Shown: piece after piece, positions 1-9,738 of the stretch | How positions within the stretch are numbered: the stretch's first letter is position 1 | Layout: every line of letters starts with the position of its first letter | Made by a program: the position numbers and the translations under genes | Source of the DNA: Leptospira stimsonii | GTDB lineage: Bacteria > Spirochaetota > Leptospiria > Leptospirales > Leptospiraceae | DNA length: 64,000 nt | Reading direction: 5' to 3' | Assembly (NCBI RefSeq): GCF_003545885.1 | Contig: NZ_QHCT01000003.1 | Coordinates: 1 to 64,000 of the forward strand | Notes under the pieces: generated by a model | The model's database searches: none | The model's input: only the letters and a program-made list of their open reading frames with translations | What the model was told of the DNA's origin: nothing

Positions 1-25
1 TTTCCTCCTTTGCCAGCATTTTGAG

Positions 26-75
26 TGTTACCTATGTTCCCGGTCTATTTTGTTACCCATGTCTCCGGTTTGTAC
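26..75. repeat. IS481-like terminal sequence (two tandem 25-bp units)
   Basis: Two adjacent 25-bp units start with TGTTACCTATGTTCCCGGT at 26 and TGTTACCCATGTCTCCGGT at 51 and match at 18 of 25 positions. Short tandem units of the form 'gttaccyatgtctccggtc' are typical of the ends of IS481-family insertion sequences. No transposase follows to the right, so this is either the right end of an element lying mostly outside the window or a solo remnant. Confidence 0.5.
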
Positions 76-353
76 CTTGGGTGGGGCGCGCGACTTTTAC
101 GGAAAAACCGTCGGACCTACGACAAAGCAGATTCTCAAGGTAAAGTGCTGGAAAGGACCTTTCGAATTTGATCGTGAAAGTGAAAAAAAATCGTGCATCC
201 AGCCAAACGGAAAATCAATTTCACAAGGCCCATTTTTTATTTTTAAACGAACCTGTCTTTTTTTTATAATTTAGCTTCTTTTTCGATTTTCAGAATCGAA
301 TTCAAAAGTAGTTTGAGAAATTAAAATTCGATCCTAATTCGAAAGGTCCTACA
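76..353. other. Non-coding stretch upstream of the first gene
   Basis: No ORF here has a convincing start, ribosome binding site or protein-like composition. The only open frame on the plus strand reads through the IS481-like units and is rejected. The last 80 bases are AT-rich and presumably carry the promoter of the gene at 354, but no clear -35/-10 pair stands out. Confidence 0.4.
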
Positions 354-983
354 ATGAAAAAAAACATTCTCGCGTTCGTATCTTTGATCACTATCTTTTC
401 TTTATATTCAGAAGAAGCCACGACCAAGAGTGGGAAAAAGGTAATTTTAAATCCGGATTTTACTTGGAAATTCGCGAATGAAAATTCTGAGAAGAATAAA
501 AATCCAAAAAGCGGATCCATCGTAACTTTGACACGATCGGAAGAGCAGGACACGGAACTCAAAAGCGAAACGGGCGAATTTAGCCTTTGGTTCAATTCAA
601 AAAAGTGGAATCGCTCCGGGCAGAAATCCAATAAGGTTTCGGAATTTGAATTTGAAAATAAAAAGAGGACCGGTTATGCGATGGTCATCTTTGAAGGTTT
701 GGAAATTCCCATGGAATCCTTTCCTGAACTCTTGGTTGTCAATGCACGAGCCATCGATCCCAATGCAAGTTTGATCGACGTTGTGGATTGTAAGATCAAC
801 GGCAAACCCGGTAAGTTCGTAAAATATACGGCCTTATTTAGCGGAATGAAATTTATTTTCTATAGTTTCGTTGCCAGTAGTCCAAAGGGTTCGATCCAAT
901 TCACAACCTATACACTTGAAAATCGTTTTGATCTCGAAAAAGAAGAATTTGAAAAATTACTTTCCGGTTTGGTTTTTCCGTAA
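354..983 (+). CDS. Secreted protein with DUF3157-like N-terminus
   Basis: A 209-residue protein with a signal peptide (residues 1 to about 19, KKN start, hydrophobic core, S-x-S before EEA). The first mature residues, TTKSGKKVILNPDFTWKF, follow the pattern 'T..GkkV.L..DgtW' seen at the N-terminus of DUF3157-type and other small periplasmic proteins. The remainder (about 75-209) resembles a compact domain with alternating strands and has no catalytic motif I recognise. The ATG follows an AAAGG a few bases upstream. It stands alone, with gaps on both sides. Export is well supported; its function is unknown. Confidence 0.75.
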   Translation: MKKNILAFVSLITIFSLYSEEATTKSGKKVILNPDFTWKFANENSEKNKNPKSGSIVTLTRSEEQDTELKSETGEFSLWFNSKKWNRSGQKSNKVSEFEFENKKRTGYAMVIFEGLEIPMESFPELLVVNARAIDPNASLIDVVDCKINGKPGKFVKYTALFSGMKFIFYSFVASSPKGSIQFTTYTLENRFDLEKEEFEKLLSGLVFP

Positions 984-1167
984 GAAAAAGAATGAATATT
1001 TTTTCCCTGAGAATTTCTACCAAGCCGAACGGTCTCGGTAGAATGGCAGTTGTGTTCAATATTTTCACGAATGATCAACTCTCTCGTCTCATGAAAGCCG
1101 ATCTAAGTCGATGAAAACCTCGTAGCAAAGGAAGATAAATTTTAGTTAAATTCATCGAGCCATTCTT

Positions 1168-2121
1168 ATGCAAAGAATCAGTTTCAAATTTTCTAATTTA
1201 CTTTCGTCATTTCAAAATACGTTTCGGTGTAAAAATTGTCTCGTTTTCTTTCTTCATCTTTGTTTTCCCATTCTTACTTTGAATGTTTGCTCCGCAACCG
1301 TTGGAGAACTGATACAAAAAGGCAAAACGGAAGAAGTCATCGTATTTCTGGATAAAGATTCCGATTGGAATCAAAGGGAAGAATGTGAATCTCCTCTTTC
1401 CATCGCATCACGTTACCAAAAAACGGAAATCCTAAAAATTCTTCTTCAGAAAGGCGCCGATCCCAATTACCGCTCGAAAGGATGTCCCCAAGAATCACTA
1501 TTGATTATAGATGGCGTTTTGATTTCAAAGGACTATTTTTTTACGGCAACCCATACACCACTCAGTCACTCCCCGAACAAGGAAGTCGCGGAAATCTTAA
1601 TAGACGCCGGTGCAAAACCGAATATCGGCGGCTATAGACAGGACCAACCCTCCGGCCAGGGTCTTGCGTACTATCAATCTCCGCTTCTCATCGCGATTCT
1701 CGAAAGAAAATATGAACTCGCAAAATACTTGATTCAAAAAGGAGCATCGACCGAGATTTTCAATCCGCTAACAGGGGAGAATGAACTTGAACTTTGGTTT
1801 TCAAGCGTGGGAATCCGTTCTCAAAAAGATCGCAAATTCTATCAATATCTAAGATCACTTGGTCTTAAAAAAATAAAACTCCCTTCTCGGATTAAGCCCG
1901 AAAACGATGATCAAACGTTATCTTACGTTCATCTCGTTACAAAAAGCGAAACAAAAAGATCCATCGCAAGCCTTCGAGAGAACGAAACGTTCGAAACGGA
2001 CCTTGTCTACTCCGACCCGGACCAAAAATACTTTCACAGTTCCGAATTTACCAGGAAGGAAACTGGTCAAAATCTCTACGAATGGATCCTGCAAAGAAGA
2101 CTTCTCTCCAAGAAACGTTAG
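1168..2121 (+). CDS. Exported ankyrin-repeat protein
   Basis: A 317-residue protein. Residues 26-43 form a hydrophobic segment ending in V-C-S-A, so it is probably exported or membrane-anchored after an unusually long polar N-terminus; the true start could lie later. Ankyrin units are visible at about 75-104 (PLSIASRYQKTEILKILLQKGADPN), 130-152 and 170-200 (PLLIAILERKYELAKYLIQKGA). The C-terminal 110 residues have no recognisable fold. Ankyrin domains bind proteins, so it may act as an envelope adaptor; the partner is unknown. No good ribosome binding site precedes the chosen ATG, which leaves the start uncertain. Confidence 0.75.
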   Translation: MQRISFKFSNLLSSFQNTFRCKNCLVFFLHLCFPILTLNVCSATVGELIQKGKTEEVIVFLDKDSDWNQREECESPLSIASRYQKTEILKILLQKGADPNYRSKGCPQESLLIIDGVLISKDYFFTATHTPLSHSPNKEVAEILIDAGAKPNIGGYRQDQPSGQGLAYYQSPLLIAILERKYELAKYLIQKGASTEIFNPLTGENELELWFSSVGIRSQKDRKFYQYLRSLGLKKIKLPSRIKPENDDQTLSYVHLVTKSETKRSIASLRENETFETDLVYSDPDQKYFHSSEFTRKETGQNLYEWILQRRLLSKKR

Positions 2122-2268
2122 GAATCCTTTACCCTCATTCTCCTGTCATATTATATCCTTTGAATTTACTTTACTAAGGGTTTCAGCGTATCAATATATA
2201 ATTTGCAAGTTTTTGCTTTTCTTTTTAGTCACCCCCCTTAGGATGAACTTCTTCAAAGGAGAATTCTC

Positions 2269-3867
2269 ATGGGGACTGAGTCTCAATCCAAAAAATCTTC
2301 GATTCATCAGATCTGGAACGATGGGGCAGTCGTAATCAATCGGATTCGACTTGGTCTGGTGATTCTTTTCAGTCTCACTCTCATCAGCGTTTCAAAAACA
2401 AATCATCCTACACAAGTAATCGCGCACATTATCGGTACGGCGCTTATGGCGAGTTATTGTATCTTGGAATTCATTCTTCATCGATCCGGCAAAGTAGGAG
2501 TTCGATTTCAAAAAACGTTGGTTCTTTTGGATGTCAATATTCTTACCCTTACGCTCATAGCAGATTGTTCGATCGAGCCGGCCGTATCTTCCGGGATTTT
2601 AGCGAATATGCTGATCTTCTTTATTTACTTTTATGTAATGATTTATTCTTCATTTTTAGGTCAGAGGGGCTTTGTTCTTTTGGTAGGAGTTTTCTCTGCT
2701 CTTGGAATTGCGGCTTCCATCTTTGTCGCATGGAAGGGAGGAATGGTCCTGACGGAAAATCCGGAACTCGCAAAAATTCCGGGTCATATGATTTTTTCGG
2801 TTCAGATCGTAAAGATAACCTTTGTCTTTACTGCAAGTGTGATCTTAGCACAATTGATGAGCTTATTTGCAAAGCTTACAGACGAAGGATCCAGACTGTA
2901 CGAAGATTCTCAAATCATTCTTTCCAATCTCAAAGAGGATCGGATGAAACTGGAAAACTCCGCCGAAAGTTTGGAGAATTCCATTCGAAAGTTCGCGGAC
3001 TTTATCAATCGTACCGGTCAAAAGATGGAATCCCAAGCGGCCGCACTGGAAGAAGTGAATGCTGTTCTCGAGGAATTATCCGCGTCTTCGACTAACACCG
3101 CGCATTCGATCGAAACTCAAAACAAAAGCCTCTTAGAACTCGCAAACGATTCCGAAAAATTAGGAGAAATTCTAAAAAACAGCGCTTCCCTGAGCGAGGC
3201 GCTCGCCGTATTCGCTAAAGAAAATAAAGTCGATATGGAAAACGTGATGATCGCCGCCGAAAAAACGAAATCCTACCTTGTAGACATCACGAATTCTTTC
3301 AACAGAGTCGACGAAATCAATCGGATCATGAGCGAGATTGCGGATAAAACCAATCTTTTGGCGCTCAACGCCTCGATCGAGGCGGCTCGCGCGGGAGCGG
3401 CAGGACGTGGATTTGCAGTCGTGGCGAACGAGGTAAGCAAACTCGCAGAGTTTACTTCCGGAAACGCGAAGTCCATTTCTGAAATCGTAAACCAGTCGCG
3501 CAAATTTATCGAAGAAGCGCGGATCGCGTCTACGGAAACGGGCGATATGACCGAAAATCAAAAAATGAAAATTTTGGATACGGTCGAAAGAATCGATAAA
3601 ATGAATGTCTTTTATCTGGAACAAAAATCGATCATTCAAAAATTCGTTTCCGAAGTGAATCGAATCAAAACGACTTCGGAAGAGATTCTACGCTCTACAA
3701 AGGAACAGATGTTGGGTCAGGAAGAAATGGTCCAAACGATGGGGCATCTCGGAACGGAAATCAATGCTATCAACGACGATTCCGGAATGTTGCAAGAGGA
3801 AATCTCTAAAATTAAGATGCAAGCTTCCGAGTTGAGAGTATTGAGCGTACAAAATGCAGATGGTTAA
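2269..3867 (+). CDS. Methyl-accepting chemotaxis protein with multi-pass membrane domain
   Basis: A 532-residue chemoreceptor. The first 200 residues contain about six hydrophobic helices with short loops and no large periplasmic sensor domain, so it probably senses within the membrane or intracellularly. From about 230 it is a long coiled coil with the highly conserved receptor tip ([15 protein letters not shown] then [11 protein letters not shown], about 360-390) that contacts CheA and CheW. There is no C-terminal CheR-binding pentapeptide. AAAGGAG sits seven bases before the ATG. The gene is monocistronic and converges on the next gene, with a terminator between. Confidence 0.93.
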   Translation: MGTESQSKKSSIHQIWNDGAVVINRIRLGLVILFSLTLISVSKTNHPTQVIAHIIGTALMASYCILEFILHRSGKVGVRFQKTLVLLDVNILTLTLIADCSIEPAVSSGILANMLIFFIYFYVMIYSSFLGQRGFVLLVGVFSALGIAASIFVAWKGGMVLTENPELAKIPGHMIFSVQIVKITFVFTASVILAQLMSLFAKLTDEGSRLYEDSQIILSNLKEDRMKLENSAESLENSIRKFADFINRTGQKMESQAAALEEVNAVLEELSASSTNTAHSIETQNKSLLELANDSEKLGEILKNSASLSEALAVFAKENKVDMENVMIAAEKTKSYLVDITNSFNRVDEINRIMSEIADKTNLLALNASIEAARAGAAGRGFAVVANEVSKLAEFTSGNAKSISEIVNQSRKFIEEARIASTETGDMTENQKMKILDTVERIDKMNVFYLEQKSIIQKFVSEVNRIKTTSEEILRSTKEQMLGQEEMVQTMGHLGTEINAINDDSGMLQEEISKIKMQASELRVLSVQNADG

Positions 3868-3887
3868 AGGCAAGAGAAAAAAGGGGA

Positions 3888-3910
3888 GGGGGAATCGATA
3901 GTATTCCCCC
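3888..3910 (-). terminator. Intrinsic terminator of the Ig-like/FecR operon
   Basis: GGGGGAAT at 3888-3895 pairs perfectly with ATTCCCCC at 3903-3910 around a 7-base loop. On the minus strand the stem is followed by TCCCC and a run of T, as expected for termination of the operon whose last stop codon is at 3926. It also lies just past the chemoreceptor gene and may serve both directions. Confidence 0.6.
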
Positions 3911-3925
3911 GAATTTTCCGATGCT

Positions 3926-5083
3926 TTACTTATGCTGAATTTTCACGTTGGATTTGAGAGTAGGACTTAAAACCGTATATTCAGTTTTTAGAATCAATGA
4001 GTTCCCTACTTTATCCGTCGCTCTAAATTCAAATTTGTGCGTTCCAGGATCTAAAACAAGCCCTTCCGCATAATTCCTGAATTCATTTCCATTCTGCTGA
4101 AACGTTATGGTTCTCATCCCCGAAATCAAATCTTCACATTGAATTTGAATCTCGGATTGAATCGGCAATAAATTTCCAGAAAGTGGCCGCGGATTCATTC
4201 TACAAATCGGCGGACTTGCATCTATGATTCCAAAAATCGTTTCCTCCGCCTGATTTCCGGCGAAATCCTTGGCGCGAATTTGAATTCCAAAACTTCCATC
4301 TTCTAAACTTTGAGGAATTTGAAATCGATATAGATTCTTTTCTTGAAACGTCGGATTGACCGGAACTTTTTTTCCATTTTGTAAGAAGAGAAATTCCGCT
4401 TCCGCTACGCCGGAAACGAGATCGACGACTTCCACTTGTAGATCCTGATCCTTTCTTGTTACGGGAATCGATTCCAATCGAAATCCTTTTCCTATTTCAG
4501 CCCGTATCTCCGGTTTTCTCGTATCTTGAACGACTTCCATCAAACGTGTTGTTTCCTTTACTCCGGACGCGGTTTCGGAATAAAACTCCACGTCATTCTT
4601 GCCTTCTTGAAGACCGGAAATGGTTCCCTGGTATTCTTTCCATTCGCCTTCATTGACACGAAAGAAAACCTTCACGCCGTTTTTACCTGTGCTTGGATTG
4701 TCTAAGACCAATTTTTCATTTTGGGTTGGAGATAGTATGATGGCCTTTGTTAACGGAGGAGCCTTTCTTTCCAGTCGGACGAAGGGACGCAAGGAATCGA
4801 TCGATACGGAATCGGAGGGTTCACCTTTGGAATTCATTCTTCCTATTCCAACGATTCTCACATAACGTTCGTTAGCTTCCGGGAAAAATCGAATCCGTCT
4901 ATCCTTTACGTTTAAGGTTCGAAGAACGATTCGAAAATCAATAGTATCCGAAAATTCTACGTTATACGATTCGGAAGAAGAATCCGCTTTCCATGAAAGT
5001 TCGAATTCGTTCACACCTTGCGCATTCAAGATCCCGATAGATAAAAAAAGGAGTCCGATCCAAAGAATTTGTATCGATTTCAT
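3926..5083 (-). CDS. Secreted protein with repeated Ig-like domains
   Basis: A 385-residue exported protein (signal peptide about 1-22, cleaved near NAQG). It appears to be built of beta-sandwich modules: an early fibronectin-like segment (SYNVEFSDTIDFRIVLRTLN) and at least two later Ig-like modules ending in phrases such as 'IQIRAKDFAGNQAEE' and 'FEFRATDKVGNSL', which are typical of bacterial Ig-like/cadherin-like surface domains. The first gene of the operon (LysM-FecR) overlaps it by four bases (ATGA), so the two are translationally coupled and probably act together in the periplasm or at the peptidoglycan. No enzyme motif is seen. Confidence 0.8.
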   Translation of the reverse strand: MKSIQILWIGLLFLSIGILNAQGVNEFELSWKADSSSESYNVEFSDTIDFRIVLRTLNVKDRRIRFFPEANERYVRIVGIGRMNSKGEPSDSVSIDSLRPFVRLERKAPPLTKAIILSPTQNEKLVLDNPSTGKNGVKVFFRVNEGEWKEYQGTISGLQEGKNDVEFYSETASGVKETTRLMEVVQDTRKPEIRAEIGKGFRLESIPVTRKDQDLQVEVVDLVSGVAEAEFLFLQNGKKVPVNPTFQEKNLYRFQIPQSLEDGSFGIQIRAKDFAGNQAEETIFGIIDASPPICRMNPRPLSGNLLPIQSEIQIQCEDLISGMRTITFQQNGNEFRNYAEGLVLDPGTHKFEFRATDKVGNSLILKTEYTVLSPTLKSNVKIQHK

Positions 5084-5922
5084 TTGGACTGAAATTCCTT
5101 ATCAATCTGAATCTTATTTGGAATTGGAAACGGCTCCACCGGTGGTTTTCCTTTTTCCACGTACGTTCCAAAACCTGCTTTGACATCCACGCCTTTACCG
5201 GCGCCTTCCACATTGACAACCCCTTCGAAACAACCGACATCGGTTCGTTGGTCTTCTTCGCTTCCTACATAGAACTTCGTTCCTCTTACACCGACGACAG
5301 CAACGGGAGTATTGATTACAAGTTTTTGCGCGGTCGCATTCTTCTTATTTTTTAGGAGCGACGATTTCACGTCCGCTTGAAGTTGACCTCTTTCTAAAAA
5401 GATTTCAGGAGATCCCTTTTTCGATACGGAGAAGCTGGATTTCTCATAAATTTTCACTTTCGTTTCATTTTCCAAAAATGCTAAAGAAGCACCGGATTTG
5501 TTTCCCGTTTTCAACGTTTCTCCTTCCCTAAGAATTTGATTTTTGGATACGGATTTCCAAATCGAAGGACCGTCTTCTTTTGTCTTCATCGCGTATTCCA
5601 CAACTCCGAAAAATATTTCCAAAGAAGCGATCGGTTGTGCTTCCGGCTCCACGATTTTTCTCAGGTGGGAGGGAACTTTCAAAACCATTCCTTCTTTGAT
5701 TAAGGAAGGATTTTGTATCTGATTGTATTTTAAGAATTCTTTCCACTTTCCCGGATCATTCAGGACTTCTTTTGCAATCTTTGTTAGAGAATCATTTTTT
5801 TTGACCTTGTATTCTTCCAGAGTTTTGTCGTCCGAAGTCGACGGCAGAGTCTGCGTAAAAAGGGGAAAGGCGAACAAGAGAGAGAAAACACAAATGAAGA
5901 ATCCGGTGTTCCGAAAAGTCAT
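5080..5922 (-). CDS. LysM and FecR domain protein
   Basis: A 280-residue exported protein (signal peptide about 1-24). A LysM peptidoglycan-binding domain occupies about 35-85 (YKVKKNDSLTKIAKEVL ... LIKEGMVLKVP). A FecR domain follows at about 120-270, with the characteristic INTPVAVVGVRGTKF strand. In classical systems FecR is an inner-membrane anti-sigma regulator; here there is no cytoplasmic anti-sigma segment and no sigma factor gene nearby, so a structural or ligand-binding role is more likely. The downstream Ig-like gene overlaps by four bases. It shares the GVRGT core with the LipL45-like protein at 48943-50121. Confidence 0.87.
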   Translation of the reverse strand: MTFRNTGFFICVFSLLFAFPLFTQTLPSTSDDKTLEEYKVKKNDSLTKIAKEVLNDPGKWKEFLKYNQIQNPSLIKEGMVLKVPSHLRKIVEPEAQPIASLEIFFGVVEYAMKTKEDGPSIWKSVSKNQILREGETLKTGNKSGASLAFLENETKVKIYEKSSFSVSKKGSPEIFLERGQLQADVKSSLLKNKKNATAQKLVINTPVAVVGVRGTKFYVGSEEDQRTDVGCFEGVVNVEGAGKGVDVKAGFGTYVEKGKPPVEPFPIPNKIQIDKEFQSK

Positions 5923-6063
5923 AGTTCTTTGATTTCCTATATTATTTTAAGCGAAAATTTAGTCCGTAGATTTGTTGATAAATCGAAATTTCAGGAAATA
6001 ATATCTTGAAAATTTAGACGAGAGTTTTATCTATTTTCAGTTCAATATAGCGGGGGAATTTCA

Positions 6064-6348
6064 GTGTTTCAAAAGTGGTTACAAACGGCGTTTTTTTTAA
6101 CTCTTATTTTATTAGGTTTCTTAGTTCCGGGAAAGATTTCCTCACAAGCAAGTGACGCGGCGGCGGCAATCCAAGAAGCTTGCGGACGTTTGGTGAATGA
6201 GGGACTCTATAAGAGCTGTAAGGCGGCACCAGGCTTTTCGGCATCCCAGGGTTACTATAGTCAATCTGCACAGATCAAGTGTGAATGCATCAACAAAAAA
6301 GATAACGGAAAAACCATCGTTACCATCACCTTAGGTCAATATTACTAA
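6064..6348 (+). CDS. Small secreted four-cysteine protein
   Basis: A 94-residue protein with a clear signal peptide (about 1-28, ending near ISSQA). The mature part is about 65 residues with four cysteines (EAC, KSC, KCEC), suggesting two disulfide bonds in the periplasm or outside the cell. Translation starts at GTG; a GGGGGAA about eight bases upstream supports this. It is divergent from the LysM-FecR operon, and 660 bases of non-coding DNA follow it. I do not recognise the family. Confidence 0.65.
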   Translation: MFQKWLQTAFFLTLILLGFLVPGKISSQASDAAAAIQEACGRLVNEGLYKSCKAAPGFSASQGYYSQSAQIKCECINKKDNGKTIVTITLGQYY

Positions 6349-6940
6349 AAGAACTGTAGTCTCTCATTTTTGGTTTTGATCGAGAATGGGAGTTCTCCTT
6401 ATCGAAGATCATTTTTTCTTTCGCAACGTCATCCGAATCCGCCCAAATGCGATATTGAATTTTTTTGATCTCCACGAAGATTCTCACGCGTTTAAATATT
6501 TACGTTTCATTTTGTAAAGCATGTATTGAGTACGATGTGTAAAGGATGAATGGGTAAGTTTAATCGTAAACTCCATTTTATGAGACATAATATGTATTAT
6601 CGGAAGTTGTGGATATGTCTCGTTCGGCGAAAGTTACCACGCACTCTCTCGATCTTTTAATATTCCTGAAAACGAAAACGAGGTTCCAGACTTGTATTGG
6701 CAGAGAGCGAATCTTCCCGTTTCTCGGGCTTGATGAAACGAGTTGGATGCGCTTCGGATTTTCTTCAAAAAAAATTAAAATTTGGTCGGGATACTTAAGC
6801 GCAAATCCGTATTCTCTTTTCCGATTTTCGACCTTTGGCTCGGCTTGTTCTGATTCAAAGAAAACTTCTATATTTTCTAAAAAAAGTCCCGTTTATACGA
6901 TTGAGATACGTCTTTAAAGTTTCCATTCTAACTTTGAGGA
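6349..6940. other. Long non-coding stretch
   Basis: About 590 bases without a credible gene. The plus-strand frames that stay open (around 6609-6917 and 6835-7128) lack ribosome binding sites, have atypical composition and run into the terminator at 6941, so they are not called. No tRNA-like fold or repeat was recognised. It could carry a regulatory RNA or a decayed gene. Confidence 0.4.
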
Positions 6941-6986
6941 AAAAAAAAGAAGAACCTCCGGTTTTACGACAACAAGAGGTTCTTCT
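6941..6986 (-). terminator. Intrinsic terminator of the lipoprotein gene
   Basis: AGAAGAACCTC (6948-6958) pairs perfectly with GAGGTTCTTCT (6976-6986). Read on the minus strand, the hairpin is followed by nine or so T residues, the standard rho-independent form, 29 bases past the stop of the lipoprotein gene. Confidence 0.85.
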
Positions 6987-7014
6987 TCTCAAGAAAAGAT
7001 CAAGAAGTTTCCGA

Positions 7015-7509
7015 TCAATTCAGCTGAAAAGTTCCCTTACCATTATCCGCAGTATTCACGATTATCGTGTAAGAGCCAGGAACATTAAACTGGATCTGAG
7101 CCGAATTTGTAATCGTAGCCGCTCCTGAAACAAATATAAAATCCGTTCCGGCTCCGGCGAGATTGACTCCCCTTGTAATTGGACAACCGCCTTTGTAGAC
7201 CGCTACTCCGAGAGTTCCCGCGCTTACCTGAAACGTTCCCATCGTGCCAGCTGTCGCCACTGGAATTTGGATCGCGCTATACCCCTTATCAATTTGAGTG
7301 AACGAGAGCGAATAAGGTGTTCCATTTGCAATCGCGGTCATCGAAGCAATCGGAACGGAAGTTCCCGCAGGGGAAAACGAGCAAGTGTTGTAACCACCGG
7401 CTAAAAGGACCAAGGCTAAATAAGAAGAATCGTCGTCTTCCTTGGATTTGCACGCAGAAAGAAGTCCGATCAAAACGATACAGACTCCGATTTTTTTCAC
7501 TAAGTTCAT
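7015..7509 (-). CDS. Lipoprotein of unknown function
   Basis: A 164-residue lipoprotein. The N-terminus has two lysines, a hydrophobic core and a perfect lipobox, L-S-A-C, with lipidated Cys20, followed by an acidic KSKEDDDSS stretch. The rest is glycine/alanine-rich beta sequence ending with FNVPGSYTIIVNTADNGKGTFQLN, which resembles a small pre-peptidase C-terminal-like or Ig-like sandwich; this likeness is only an impression. It is a single-gene unit with its own terminator. Outer-membrane or surface location is likely; its function is unknown. Confidence 0.82.
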   Translation of the reverse strand: MNLVKKIGVCIVLIGLLSACKSKEDDDSSYLALVLLAGGYNTCSFSPAGTSVPIASMTAIANGTPYSLSFTQIDKGYSAIQIPVATAGTMGTFQVSAGTLGVAVYKGGCPITRGVNLAGAGTDFIFVSGAATITNSAQIQFNVPGSYTIIVNTADNGKGTFQLN

Positions 7510-8368
7510 TTGTAATACTCCGAAGAATTTTTCCCATCTAGGTTCTAAGAATTCCAGAGAGTCAAGTTTATCACGAACGTTATCTTCTTCTATCTTAGTT
7601 AGTTATTCCTTTTACGGAACTTGAAATCTCATTTTTTTATAATATTCAGTTTTTATAATTTATTTTTTACATTTATAAATCCAATTATTCACCGGTTCAA
7701 ACGTCAATAAAACGGGAATGAAAATCATTAAACCCTCTAAACGGAGAGAAAGAAAGCATGATACGGAGGAAATTTTCCTGTTAAGAACAACGTTAGAATA
7801 TACTTCATTCCCAAATACGTTTCACGGGTTTCTTTTTCTTGGAAACTTACGTATAAATGAAAAATCATCTTGGTTTTCCATAAATCCGATTCGGTAAACG
7901 GTAAACGTTTATTCCGTTTTAAAGAACATTCATTCCAATTCGAATTTCAAAAACTGCGTTTTTTAGAAATCTTTCTTCGATTCCTTCATTTAAGAGTTGT
8001 TAAACGAATTATTTTTCGAAATCCAATTTGTTTGTTTCTTGTTCATGAAACTTTGTGTTCGATTGCAATTGGATCAAAATTGGACGGAACAGCATCGTCA
8101 CAACTTCTCTAATTTCCTATTCTTTGTTTTAATATAGCGATTCAAAGGACTTTCAAAACAAGGAGTGCTCGAAAAAACCGTTTTGCATCAAATCGTTGCG
8201 AGGACAGTCCCGAGAGCAAAGGAGCGAAAAAAGAGCAAAGTTGTGGATCGAAAAAATTCAGTTGGACTCAAAACGATACGCAAAGAATTGAGGAGGATCG
8301 CCTGAAAATCGAAGAAGCCGAGCGATTGGCCTGTTTTTATTTCTGTCTTACGATCAGAGATTTGTATT
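7510..8368. other. Large gap with a possible decayed ORF or dispersed repeat
   Basis: About 860 bases without a good gene. The first 600 are very AT-rich. From about 8160 a plus-strand frame is open without any ATG and continues into the downstream gene's antisense; between 8278 and 8340 it reads like a charged helix (TQRIEEDRLKIEEAERLA). Another frame of the same stretch is open from about 8146 to a stop near 8303. This GC-richer block may be a gene remnant or a dispersed Leptospira repeat. Confidence 0.35.
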
Positions 8369-9502
8369 TTACTTTTTCTTCCCTTCTTCTGGAGAGATTA
8401 CTCGGAAAAACGGATTGGAGAACAGATAACCGGACGGAAAAGTCGCCTTCAGGATTACATATTCGTCTTTCGAATCGAAAACGTAATCCCCGCGTATGGC
8501 CTGGAATTCTTCTTTTAAAACTCTTCCACCTTTCCCGATGAATTCCAGTTTTAAGAATTTTTCAGGAAACTCCGCGACAATTTTTTCGCCTTCCAATCTT
8601 AGGTCGGAAATTTTCGGATCATCCATGTATTCCACAAGCTTTATTACGGAAATGTAATTTCCAATCTTAAGATTCTGGATGATTTCTTTCGGTTCAGTGG
8701 AATCGGTATTCAAAAGAATATAGCGAGTGAATGCATCTCCTTCGTTTTGATTGGAAAAAGTCAACTCATGAAAGATCCTTTCATACAAGGGAAGTTTCAT
8801 AGCACGAATCAGCTCACCCGGAAAGTAATGAAGGTCGTCTCCACTCGTCGCTAAAATCGGATATCCTTGATCGAGAAGACGAATCCATTCCGAGAAAGAA
8901 TCTCCAAACGGGGAAAATACTTCGACCGCGTCTACGTTTCTGAGTCGTTCAATATCCCGGTAGGAGATCGAACCCTCGAGAACGGGATGAGAAACGACCA
9001 CAAACGATCCTTCCTTTTGCATTTGCTCGATCGTCCATTGAAGATTTCCGATCGTTGCGTAAATCGGGAAGTAATCGAAAATCGCCGCCTCCGCGCCTAA
9101 CGCAAGTAAATGCTTTCGATTAAAATCCCGGCCCCATTCGTAACCGGGAAGAAATTTTTTGTCGCCGGATTCCACTCCGCTTACTTTGAGATAATCTGTG
9201 ATTGCGATCAGATCGTATTTCTTTTCAAGATAACGGTCCTGAATCTCCTTCGGACTACTTCGAAACGGAGAGAATCCGTCTCGATCGGAATGAAGATGAA
9301 TCGCCGTTTTCAACCACCGTTGTTCTGTTTTTGAATAGGGAGAATGAATGAAATTTCCTTGAAAGGGAATCATCCTTTCGGACCTCAGTGGACTACGTAA
9401 GATCCAAGAAATGAAAAAATGCCCGACGCCTAGGAACAAAAGGAATCCAAGAATTCGAAACCAGACCTTAGGATCCATTCTTTTTTTGAAAACCATCTGC
9501 AT
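8369..9502 (-). CDS. Membrane-anchored PHP-domain phosphoesterase
   Basis: A 377-residue protein with one N-terminal membrane helix (about 14-35). The following domain has PHP features: the HLHSD metal-binding motif at 69-73, AITDY near 96-100, VVSHPV near the middle, and SGDDLHYF further on. PHP domains hydrolyse phosphoesters with a cluster of bound metals. The C-terminal 130 residues look like beta sandwich (as often seen after such PHP domains). The active site probably faces the periplasm. Three ATGs lie within nine codons, so the exact start is uncertain. The substrate is unknown. Confidence 0.83.
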   Translation of the reverse strand: MQMVFKKRMDPKVWFRILGFLLFLGVGHFFISWILRSPLRSERMIPFQGNFIHSPYSKTEQRWLKTAIHLHSDRDGFSPFRSSPKEIQDRYLEKKYDLIAITDYLKVSGVESGDKKFLPGYEWGRDFNRKHLLALGAEAAIFDYFPIYATIGNLQWTIEQMQKEGSFVVVSHPVLEGSISYRDIERLRNVDAVEVFSPFGDSFSEWIRLLDQGYPILATSGDDLHYFPGELIRAMKLPLYERIFHELTFSNQNEGDAFTRYILLNTDSTEPKEIIQNLKIGNYISVIKLVEYMDDPKISDLRLEGEKIVAEFPEKFLKLEFIGKGGRVLKEEFQAIRGDYVFDSKDEYVILKATFPSGYLFSNPFFRVISPEEGKKK

Positions 9503-9738
9503 TCCATTTCAAAAGGATCGCTTAGAATGAAAAAAGTTTTTCCGTTTCGGATGGTTTTTTTACGTTCTTCTTTTTTATCTTCTTTTTTAAAATGTCAGGG
9601 ATTTGTAATTTTTGAATGGAACGTTTTTTTGCCACGCTCGGAGCTTTTGGACGCGACTTTTTAAGATCTGCGGCCAAGTAAGTGCGCACTTAATTAATCG
9701 ATTTACAGAATTTCCCAAGTTATAAATTCTAAACTTTA

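Noticed and set aside
50..274. Plus-strand open frame of 74 codons at the left edge
   Set aside because: It reads through the IS481-like end repeats, has no ribosome binding site and no protein-like domain.
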